13,020 bases of DNA from Propionibacteriaceae bacterium (GTDB lineage Bacteria; Actinomycetota; Actinomycetes; Propionibacteriales; Propionibacteriaceae), in the NCBI GenBank assembly GCA_021323255.1, contig JAJTCL010000035.1, positions 1 to 13,020 on the forward strand, given 5' to 3'. Both the position numbers and the translations under genes were made by a program. The notes under the pieces are model-generated. The model was not told where the DNA came from and ran no database searches. It was given only the letters and a program-made list of their open reading frames with translations. Positions 1 through 6,836 of the stretch are shown here, in pieces (position 1 is the stretch's first letter; each line of letters begins with the position of its first letter).

Positions 1-2500
1 TGGGTCCGTACTCGTCGTCCTCGCGGGTGAGTTCCGGCTCGCTTCCGACTGCAGGCACGGCCGCCTCGGCGCCATGCGCCACTGCGGTGAGCGCTGAGTA
101 GGACGTTCGGCGCCAGGCCAGATCGAGCTCGCGGTCGAAGACTCGCGCCCGCAGCAGCCGTGGTGGTTCTGTGATCGGCTGCCATACCGTGAGCGTCCGC
201 GGAGCCATCGTCTCGATGCTGAACCCGGGCCCGAGTTCGCGGCTGGAAAAGGGATCTCCGTCGAGTGGGTAGACAGCTTTAGGTGAGGCAGGGTCGGCCG
301 GCATGCGAGAAACAAAACGGTGCAGCGCCGAGGCTGGCGTGTTGACGGAGGCGGCCCACCAGGTGACGACCTGGCACTGCGCCCGGGTCAAGGCGACATA
401 CAGCAAGCGCAAGTCTTCTCCAGCCTCCTCCTCCCGATAACGGGAGAAGCGCTCGGGTCTCCCGGGACCATGCCGGCCTCCGACGTCGAGTACACATTCG
501 CCGCTGCTTGTCGCCGTGGGCTCGTGCAGCCGGAGAATCCGACCTTCGTCAGAGCCGTTGGCGTACCGATCCCAGGCCTCAGGCAAATAGACGATCGGGA
601 ACTCCAAACCCTTGCTGCGGTGCACTGTCAAGATCGTGACGGCTTCGGCATCGGTTTCCAGCCGCCGGGTGCCCTCGGAGATACCGATCTCGTTGGCCTC
701 GGAGATCCGTGCCCGGAGCCACTCGGCCAGAGCACCGACGCCGAGCTGGGCGGAGGTCATCGCCGCATGCAAGCTCTGGCCGAGATGGCGCAGATCGGTC
801 AGCATCCGTTCGCCTCCGCGCAGGCTCAGTAGCCGCTCCGGGATCCGCTCGTCGGCCGTCGCAGTTTCCAACAGAGCAGCGACTCCGCGACTCTGGAGCA
901 ACTTGCCCCACCAGCGGATCCGCTGAGTGAGCTCAATCAACGACTCTTCACTCGCGGAGGCGAGGTCGGCGAAGGTCCAACCAAAGAAACAGCTCAGGGC
1001 GGCCTGCCGAACTGACTGCTGTCGCGTCTGCTCAAGTGCCTGCAGCAAGGTCAGCCAATCCCTTGCCATCGGCGAGGCGAACACCGAGTTCGCACCGTAC
1101 ATCACAGCTGGCACACCGGCTGCAACCAGACGATCACGGATTGCTTCGCCGCGTTCGTTCTTGCGCACCAGAACGGCAATGTCGGAGGGCAGCAGCAGCC
1201 GGGGCCGCTCTCCTTCGAGCAGCTGGGCGCCTGAACCGAGCAGTGCTGTGACGTCGGCCACCAAGTCGCCAACGATCTGCGGGCGGATAGTCCCGACACT
1301 CGGCACCTTCTCGGTATCGGCCTGGTGCGGCATAACGCGCACTCGAATAGGAGCCACCAGGCCCTGCTTGTCCGGGGGCGCACTCAGCCGCCGCTGTTGG
1401 TGGTCTGCACTGACCTGGCGTATGGCGATTCGGTCGTCACCTAGCGCGGCGTCACCCAGCACGACATCGAGTGCATCGACCAGCGCCTGGTCACTGCGCC
1501 GATTGACGGCGAGACTTCTCACCTGGTCGGCCTGCCGGACAGCGTCGAGATAGCTGAAGACGTCCGCACCACGGAAGGCGTAGATCGCCTGCTTAGGGTC
1601 GCCGATCAAGATCAACATTGCATGTTGGTGGAACGCGCGGCGCAGGATTTCCCACTGAATGGGATCGGTGTCTTGGAACTCGTCCACCATGACGATGCGG
1701 TAGCGCTGCCGGAGACGATCTGCAGCGGCCGGTCCGTGCTCGGGGTCGGCCAGTAGATCCCGTAGCCGCGTCAGCATGTCGTCGTAGGTGAAAAGCTTGC
1801 TTGCCCGCTTGCGGCGTTCCACTTCGTGCCGTATAGCCGTCGCGAACGCCACTCGCTCACCACTGGCCGAAGGGTCGTCGGGGGCAAGCCCGTTGGGCAC
1901 CAGCCGGGCGTGCATGGCCTCAACGGCCTGCTGCGCGATCTCCAGAGCCTCGTCGTAACTCATGGGTGGTGATCCGGTGGCGGCGTAACGGCGCAAGTAA
2001 AGGTCGGTGGTCACTTCGCGGGTGAGATCAGTGACATGTTCAACGACGGTGGCGTCCGGCTCGCGATCGCCGAGTACTCCAAGCCCGTCAAGCATCTGAA
2101 GGCAGAACTCGTGGGTGGTAGCAATTGTGGCGGCGTCGAACTCCGCAAGGGCCCGGGATACCCGCTGGCGTCGGCATTGCAGCTCATCTGGGTGACCGGT
2201 GGTGAGCATGATTTCAAGCGGGCTGAGCTGCCCGGTGGGACAGCGCCCGGCGACAACTTCCGCGAGGCGGCTTTCGACCGAGACCAGTCGCTCCCGAACT
2301 CGCAGCCGAAGTTCGTTGGTCGCCATCCGTCCGAAGGTGACCAGCAGTAGCTGGTTCAGCTCAGCTGCGCCCTCCGCGATGGCGCGGGCAGCGAGTGCGG
2401 CGATCGTGTAGGTCTTGCCAGTACCGGCGCTGGCCTCGAGCACAGTGGTTCCCGCGGGCAGCTCGGCGCAGATATCGAAGGGGAGTGGGTCGCTGCTCAT
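1..2500 (-). CDS. recB: RecB subunit of exonuclease V (RecBCD), 3' truncated by window edge
   Basis: Helicase-nuclease subunit of RecBCD, which unwinds and resects DNA from double-strand ends ahead of RecA loading. I translated the minus strand from the ATG at 2500: 833 codons are visible. SF1A helicase motifs in order: Walker A ASAGTGKT (residues 23-30, Lys29), Walker B VDEFQD (272-277), motif III GDPKQAIY (300-307), motif V TVHRSKGLEF (625-634), motif VI LLYVALTRAQ (699-708). The visible end (RRTSYSAL region) corresponds to the linker before the nuclease domain, so roughly the last 250 residues, including the nuclease active site, lie left of the window. Family length is about 1,100-1,180 residues. 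The start is fixed by an ATGA overlap with the recC stop, which implies translational coupling. recD is expected next, as in the mycobacterial recC-recB-recD order. No frameshift was seen in the parts translated. Confidence 0.95.
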   Translation of the reverse strand, partial: MSSDPLPFDICAELPAGTTVLEASAGTGKTYTIAALAARAIAEGAAELNQLLLVTFGRMATNELRLRVRERLVSVESRLAEVVAGRCPTGQLSPLEIMLTTGHPDELQCRRQRVSRALAEFDAATIATTHEFCLQMLDGLGVLGDREPDATVVEHVTDLTREVTTDLYLRRYAATGSPPMSYDEALEIAQQAVEAMHARLVPNGLAPDDPSASGERVAFATAIRHEVERRKRASKLFTYDDMLTRLRDLLADPEHGPAAADRLRQRYRIVMVDEFQDTDPIQWEILRRAFHQHAMLILIGDPKQAIYAFRGADVFSYLDAVRQADQVRSLAVNRRSDQALVDALDVVLGDAALGDDRIAIRQVSADHQQRRLSAPPDKQGLVAPIRVRVMPHQADTEKVPSVGTIRPQIVGDLVADVTALLGSGAQLLEGERPRLLLPSDIAVLVRKNERGEAIRDRLVAAGVPAVMYGANSVFASPMARDWLTLLQALEQTRQQSVRQAALSCFFGWTFADLASASEESLIELTQRIRWWGKLLQSRGVAALLETATADERIPERLLSLRGGERMLTDLRHLGQSLHAAMTSAQLGVGALAEWLRARISEANEIGISEGTRRLETDAEAVTILTVHRSKGLEFPIVYLPEAWDRYANGSDEGRILRLHEPTATSSGECVLDVGGRHGPGRPERFSRYREEEAGEDLRLLYVALTRAQCQVVTWWAASVNTPASALHRFVSRMPADPASPKAVYPLDGDPFSSRELGPGFSIETMAPRTLTVWQPITEPPRLLRARVFDRELDLAWRRTSYSALTAVAHGAEAAVPAVGSEPELTREDDEYGP

Positions 2501-5500
2501 CGCAGATCCTCGACCAACAAGAGAGGTTGGAACACTCGCCGCGCCAAAGTTCCGAACCGGCTGGGTTCGGCCAAGCTGCCGCGTGCTTCGCTGCTGATCG
2601 ACGGCTGGGCGAGCATGGCCTCGAAGCCAGCGCCAACTCCGAAGAACCGCTCGTACGCTTCGTCCCGCTCTTGGCTCCACAGCTTGTCGAGCTGCCGTCG
2701 GTACAGCGCAGGCTGCCGGTCGCGGTAGCGCAAGGCGGCGTACTCTGCCGAGCTCTTAGGGCTGAAAGGGAGAGGTTCCTGAAGCCCAGTGGCCCGCAGG
2801 TCGATCAAGTCAGTCAAGACCTTGCCGGCCCAGGTGGCATTCACCGTGTCCAGCTGCGAGTAACCGCCCCGCCCGATGGTGACGGCCCGCCAAGGTCGGC
2901 TCGGATCAGTGGCGGTCAGCGCCAGCAGCTCCAGCCAGGTTTGCAGCCGCTGCTTTGCCGTCAGCCGGGAATAGCCGACATGGACCACGCAATCACCGAT
3001 GACGCCGCTCACCGTGCCGGTCAATCGCACGTCGCCAAGATCGGCTAGCACCTCGTACGGGGCGGGTTGGGCGGTCAGGAACGGCTGCGCGGTCTGCACG
3101 AGTTGTTCGACCTGCGTCGCGATGTCCTGGATGGCCTTGTGGCCGAGAGCACGTGGTGGCAGGTAACCGCGCCTCCACTCGGCGGCGATCAGCAACTCCG
3201 GCTCGTGACCGGCCATACGCAGCCGCAGTAACCGCTCGCCGATGTTCCAAGCCTCCAGTCCGTTGAGGTTGACCGGGAGCTGCTCGTCGGGTGTCTCGTC
3301 GGGTCGGGTGATCCACAGTCCTGCGCGGTCATAGATCAGTGCTCGGATCGGATGGTGGTAGAAGCGGACCAGGTCGATCAGATTGACCAGGTCGTCGTTA
3401 TTGCGATCCGGCAAAGGCTCTCGCCCGAAGATCGGCGTGGCAACCTGACGCTCTCGGGCGGCAGCGCGTACCGCCCGCAGTCCGGCGCGATCGAAGCTGA
3501 ACCCAGCGCCGGAACCGAGGCCTTCGGGAGCGAAGTTGGCGACGTCGAAGGGCTGCAACGGGTGCCGCGTGGTGATCTTGCTGCGGATCTGCGCGCTGTC
3601 CTCGGTGCGGGCAGTGGCATCCAGCGCATCCAGCAGTTCACCGATGGGGACCGCAGGCGGAATCTCAGCTCCGGAACGGGGATCTGACCCAGCGAAGATC
3701 ACTACCAACCGTTCCCGAGCCGACATGATGGCGTCCAGCAGTAGCTGTCGATCTTCACTGCGTACGTCGTGGTCGCCGACGCACTCCTCGGCGCTGATGA
3801 TGTTGTCGCCATCAGGCGGCGGTCGGCGGGGAAAGACGCCGTCGTCGACTCCGAGTAGGCAGACAACGCGATGTGGCACCGATCGCATAGGAAGCATGGT
3901 GCAGACCGTCAAGGTGCCGGTACGGAAGTTGGCCCGGCTGGCCCGGCCCCGGAATGCCTCGCTCAACAGCGCGGACATCTCAGCCAGGCTCAGGGCGACA
4001 TCCCCGGCCTGGTCGGTCGCCAGCGCCAGATCACCCAACTCTTGGTGCGCGTGGCTCAACTGCCAGCTCTCTGTCGGGGGAATCGCTGCCAGCAGCTCGA
4101 TGGCCTCCTTGAAGAGCTCGACCCACGCGCCTAGCGGCTGGGCTGTGTTACAGCGCTGGACCAGCAGCCTGAGCCGTTTCACGAGTTCGGCAAGACGCCC
4201 AACAAGGTCGACATCACCGGCGTCGACATCGTCTAGAGGCAGGGTGGTTCCGATGAAATGCATGTCGGTCTCGTCCATCGTCACCCCGAGCAGCAGCCGC
4301 TCCAGCCCGGCTGCCCAAGTGTTCTGCCGAAACTCGCCCATCTGGAAGCGATGTCGATGGACAGCGTCGAACCCCCAGCGAACACCCGCACGGGGGACCA
4401 GATCACGCAGCCGCTCTAGGTCATCGGTACTGAAGCCGAATCTCCGTGCCACCGGAGGTGCAGCGCACAGGTCCAGCAGAGTGCTCGCCTCGACCCGCGA
4501 ATCGGCGAGCGCGACGAGCCGGCTGACCAGCGCCAGCAACGGGTTCAGCTGCCGCAGTGATCGGTCGGCCAGCCGTACCCGGAGCCGATGACCTGGATGT
4601 TCGGCTTGAGTCTCTGGCGTGTCGAGTCCGAACGAAGCGGCGATCAGCGGTGCGAAGTTCTCGATGTCCGGACACATCACGACGATGTCGCGTGGTTCGA
4701 GTGAAGCATCGTCAGCAAGCAGGCCGACGAGAACTTCCCGCAGCACCTCCACCTGACGATCGGGACCGTGGCAGGCGTGGAACTGCACGCTCTGGTCGGT
4801 CTCGGCGAGGAGCGGCCGGTCCTCGGGATGGCGTGACCGGTTGCCGGCGATCTCGGATTGCAGCCAGCCGAGCAAGGATGTCGGTTCCATGGATTCAAGC
4901 GGGTAATGCAGATCTTTGGCATCGGGGCTGATCGCGGTGAGAGCGAGTTGGAGCTCGCGTACGTCCCGGCCGAGATAAGCGAGGAGCCGATTGCTGACCA
5001 GAGCTTCCGTAGCATCGTCTGCGCGTCGCAACACGCGCGTTGCGCTGATGCCGTTGCGATCGGTGCTGAATCCGACGCTGGTCCAGAGGGCAGGGGAGGG
5101 ATGGGCCAGCCACAGGTGGACGTCGCGATGCTCCGCGAGTGCGGAGAGGATGAGCAGGTGGTCAGGGTCCAATCGGGTGGCGCCGAAGAGCGAGAGCCGT
5201 TCGGGAAGATCACTGCTCTCAGGCGCGAGCCGCAGTCTGGCTAGCTCGGTTTGTACCCGTTCGGCCGGGCTTTGCACACCGAGCTCATTGCGCAACTGCC
5301 GCCACAGTTCGGCCTGCCAGGCGCGGTCAGCCGGCAGGGGCGATCCCCAGGCGTCAACGTCGCGCCCTTGAGACCAACTGTCGATCATGGTCGGTCGGGT
5401 CGCGGCGTACCTGGCGAAGAGACCGGCCAGATGCCGCGCGGTCGACCAGCGCCGTCCGGCGCGGAGCGGATCCAAGTCGGATGAGGTTTTGTTGGCGCCA

Positions 5501-5865
5501 AGGTAATGCCACAGCAGTTCCGCCCACGGCTCTCCGCGGCAACCGTCGATCACTCGAAGAAGCGGCCAGACTGCGCGGTGTGGCTGCCAAGGATCGGCAT
5601 CCTCCTCCTCTGCGGCGCCGGCGAGGGCGCGCGTCACGAGGCGGTGAGGTGAGGGGAAGTCCACGCCGATGCACACGCCGTCGCCGCGACCAGGTGCGGC
5701 GCCAAGCCGTTGCGCCAGGCTTTGGGACAGCCAGCGTTCCACGCCAGGTGTAGGCACGCTGATGATCTCCGTGGCAAACGGATCAGGCAGCGGAATACTT
5801 AGCAGGTCCCCGAGTGCAGTGACCAATCGGTCGGCCCGCTCTGCGCGATGGAGGTAGAGCGTCAT
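2497..5865 (-). CDS. recC: RecC subunit of exonuclease V (RecBCD)
   Basis: RecC is the non-catalytic subunit that splits the duplex and scans for the Chi recombination signal in the RecBCD complex. The chosen ATG at 5865 gives 1,122 residues starting MTLYLHRAERADRL, where RecC similarity begins; the family is usually about 1,050-1,120. Recognisable blocks are VPTPGVERWLSQ (about 37-48), GVCIGVDFPSP (about 63-73), the RecC hallmark PHRVVCLLGVDDGVFPR (about 660-680) and LIDLVRFYHHPIRALIYDR (about 825-845), which opens the C-terminal inactive nuclease-like fold. The frame stays open for 88 more codons upstream to 6129, but that part runs antisense through a dispersed repeat and into the start of the divergent acetyltransferase gene, so I reject it. 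The TGA at 2499-2497 shares bases with the recB ATG. There is no clear Shine-Dalgarno before 5865; a near-leaderless transcript is possible. Confidence 0.95.
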   Translation of the reverse strand: MTLYLHRAERADRLVTALGDLLSIPLPDPFATEIISVPTPGVERWLSQSLAQRLGAAPGRGDGVCIGVDFPSPHRLVTRALAGAAEEEDADPWQPHRAVWPLLRVIDGCRGEPWAELLWHYLGANKTSSDLDPLRAGRRWSTARHLAGLFARYAATRPTMIDSWSQGRDVDAWGSPLPADRAWQAELWRQLRNELGVQSPAERVQTELARLRLAPESSDLPERLSLFGATRLDPDHLLILSALAEHRDVHLWLAHPSPALWTSVGFSTDRNGISATRVLRRADDATEALVSNRLLAYLGRDVRELQLALTAISPDAKDLHYPLESMEPTSLLGWLQSEIAGNRSRHPEDRPLLAETDQSVQFHACHGPDRQVEVLREVLVGLLADDASLEPRDIVVMCPDIENFAPLIAASFGLDTPETQAEHPGHRLRVRLADRSLRQLNPLLALVSRLVALADSRVEASTLLDLCAAPPVARRFGFSTDDLERLRDLVPRAGVRWGFDAVHRHRFQMGEFRQNTWAAGLERLLLGVTMDETDMHFIGTTLPLDDVDAGDVDLVGRLAELVKRLRLLVQRCNTAQPLGAWVELFKEAIELLAAIPPTESWQLSHAHQELGDLALATDQAGDVALSLAEMSALLSEAFRGRASRANFRTGTLTVCTMLPMRSVPHRVVCLLGVDDGVFPRRPPPDGDNIISAEECVGDHDVRSEDRQLLLDAIMSARERLVVIFAGSDPRSGAEIPPAVPIGELLDALDATARTEDSAQIRSKITTRHPLQPFDVANFAPEGLGSGAGFSFDRAGLRAVRAAARERQVATPIFGREPLPDRNNDDLVNLIDLVRFYHHPIRALIYDRAGLWITRPDETPDEQLPVNLNGLEAWNIGERLLRLRMAGHEPELLIAAEWRRGYLPPRALGHKAIQDIATQVEQLVQTAQPFLTAQPAPYEVLADLGDVRLTGTVSGVIGDCVVHVGYSRLTAKQRLQTWLELLALTATDPSRPWRAVTIGRGGYSQLDTVNATWAGKVLTDLIDLRATGLQEPLPFSPKSSAEYAALRYRDRQPALYRRQLDKLWSQERDEAYERFFGVGAGFEAMLAQPSISSEARGSLAEPSRFGTLARRVFQPLLLVEDLR

Positions 5866-5869
5866 GGTC

Positions 5870-5882
5870 GCGGATAACACTA
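5870..5882 (-). promoter_or_regulatory. Possible recC -10 element giving a near-leaderless mRNA
   Basis: On the minus strand TAGTGT (5882-5877) fits the TANNNT form of an actinobacterial -10 box. Transcription starting 6-7 nt further on would leave only about 5 nt before the recC ATG, matching the lack of a Shine-Dalgarno sequence. No convincing -35 was seen about 17 bp upstream, so this is weak. Confidence 0.25.
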
Positions 5883-5947
5883 AAGCGGCCGGCTGACAGC
5901 GGTGGGAGCTTTCGTTAGGTGGCTTAGATTCGGATAACTCCGCCATG

Positions 5948-6063
5948 AGCTGCGAGCGTCGGGAATCGCGCGCCGCCGCATGGAGGAGGAGGCGAGCGGA
6001 GGCGTTCTTTCCTCTGCGAGCGACGACGACAGCGGCGGATTCCATGCGCGGTGCGCGAGCAGC
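5948..6063. repeat. Dispersed intergenic repeat, copy 1
   Basis: This 116-bp stretch aligns end to end with 10099-10211. Both copies begin AGCTGCGAGCG and end GCGCGAGCAGC, and share CCTCTGCGAGCGAC in the middle. A hand alignment gives roughly 80-85% identity with a handful of 1-base gaps. The ends are partly inverted (AGCTGC at the left, GCAGC at the right). It sits between the divergent recC and acetyltransferase genes. The differences are single-base gaps not in multiples of three, which argues against conserved coding. It could be a non-autonomous mobile element, a structured RNA, or a protein-binding repeat; nothing in the window decides. Confidence 0.85.
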
Positions 6064-6068
6064 TCTCA

Positions 6069-6076
6069 AGGGAGGG
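6069..6076 (+). promoter_or_regulatory. Ribosome binding site deciding the GNAT start
   Basis: AGGGAGGG lies just outside the dispersed repeat, directly before GTG at 6080 and TTG at 6083. It favours a start here over the in-frame ATG at 5945, whose codons would come from the repeat. Confidence 0.6.
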
Positions 6077-6079
6077 AAC

Positions 6080-6583
6080 GTGTTGATCAGGCCCGCGGAG
6101 CCGTCCGACTGGGAGGCCGTCCGTGACATCCGGCTGCGCTCACTGCGTGAGGAGCCGGACGCGTACGCGTCGGATTACTTGACCGAAACCCGGTTCGAAC
6201 CCGATGTCTGGAAACAGCGACTCGCCACCGCGTCGAGCCAGCTGGCCTTCGATGATGATCATGCTTTGGTCGGCATCGCAACCGGTCTCGACACCGGGGA
6301 CGGCGACACGTATGTGGTTGGGATGTATGTCGCTCCCGCGGCACGCGGCTCGGGCTGCGCTCACCAGCTACTCGACGCCATCGTCGAGCTGGCAGTCCGT
6401 CGTCAGGGAAAGCGCTTGGTACTCGAGGTGGCGGAGTCCAATATCCGTGCCCTTCGTTTCTACCGCTCGTACGGATTCGTGGCGACCGGTCGGCGGCGCA
6501 GCTTGGGACGCGACCCCAGAATCATTGAGATCGAGTACGCGTATCCGCTCCCCGGGACGCGACACACCTCACACGAACCCTGA
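6080..6583 (+). CDS. GNAT-family N-acetyltransferase
   Basis: A cytosolic acetyl-CoA-dependent acetyltransferase of the GNAT fold; the substrate is not predictable. The 167-residue protein shows the family layout: N-terminal LIRPAEPSDWEAVRDIR strand-helix, then motif A with MYVAPAARGSGCAHQLL (82-98), whose RGSGCA (89-94) is the acetyl-CoA pyrophosphate loop, then motif B with N121 and FYRSYGF (127-133). Length is normal for the family. The start is GTG 6080, or TTG 6083 one codon later, just behind an AGGGAGGG ribosome site. The longer reading from ATG 5945 would translate the dispersed repeat and has no similarity to the family. The gene is transcribed away from recC. The short C-terminal tail after YAYPLP is poorly conserved in appearance. 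Confidence 0.88.
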   Translation: MLIRPAEPSDWEAVRDIRLRSLREEPDAYASDYLTETRFEPDVWKQRLATASSQLAFDDDHALVGIATGLDTGDGDTYVVGMYVAPAARGSGCAHQLLDAIVELAVRRQGKRLVLEVAESNIRALRFYRSYGFVATGRRRSLGRDPRIIEIEYAYPLPGTRHTSHEP

Positions 6584-6604
6584 TGCGGATCCATCGCAGG
6601 CGTG

Positions 6605-6733
6605 TTGTTTCCGCGCATAAGCGTCACAACGGCCGCTCGAGTCGCTGCGGACGGCTCGTTTCCGAGCACAAGCGTCACAACGGCCGCTCCAGTCGCTGCG
6701 GACGGGTCGTTTCCCAGCACAAGCGCCAAGACG
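6605..6733. repeat. 51-bp tandem repeat, about 2.5 copies
   Basis: Units at 6605-6655, 6656-6706 and a partial third from 6707 until similarity fades by about 6733. Units 1 and 2 differ at about 5 of 51 positions. Each contains GTTTCC, AAGCGTCACAACGGCCGC (truncated in unit 3) and GTCGCTGCGGACGG. Unit 2 has a small GCTCG-TTTC-CGAGC hairpin (6654-6667). The period is 17 codons, so both strands stay open, but neither frame looks like a gene. It fills most of the 252-bp gap between the acetyltransferase and uvrD2. Confidence 0.9.
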
Positions 6734-6823
6734 CGTGCCCGCCTCTGATGAAAAGCGGACCGTCCTACCGGCAAATCACTCAGCGCGGACGCCGACCGCG
6801 CAACCACCGTCAGTAATGGCCCT

Positions 6824-6836
6824 TATGGTGTCGGTG
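6824..6836 (+). promoter_or_regulatory. Candidate -10 for a leaderless uvrD2 transcript
   Basis: TATGGT (6824-6829) matches the TANNNT -10 form and ends 6 bases before GTG 6836, the spacing expected when transcription starts on the first base of the start codon. There is no Shine-Dalgarno before this GTG. The -35 region (about 6801-6806) is not recognisable. Confidence 0.4.

Noticed and set aside
927..1553. Plus-strand 208-codon ORF inside recB
   Set aside because: Antisense to RecB helicase-domain codons; the sequence is low-complexity Ser/Arg/Thr with no recognisable fold.
3536..4591. Plus-strand 351-codon ORF inside recC
   Set aside because: It runs antisense to a clear recC frame, is serine/arginine-rich with no domain, and is typical of open shadow frames in high-GC DNA.
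5866..6129. 88-codon N-terminal extension of RecC
   Set aside because: It is translated from the dispersed repeat and from DNA antisense to the GNAT start; RecC similarity begins at the ATG at 5865.
6605..6733. CRISPR array
   Set aside because: The whole 51-bp unit is repeated with no unique spacers, and no cas genes are present.
6460..6807. Minus-strand 115-codon ORF containing a 17-residue repeated peptide
   Set aside because: The peptide repeat simply reflects the 51-bp tandem DNA repeat, and the C-terminal third is antisense to the conserved GNAT motif B region.
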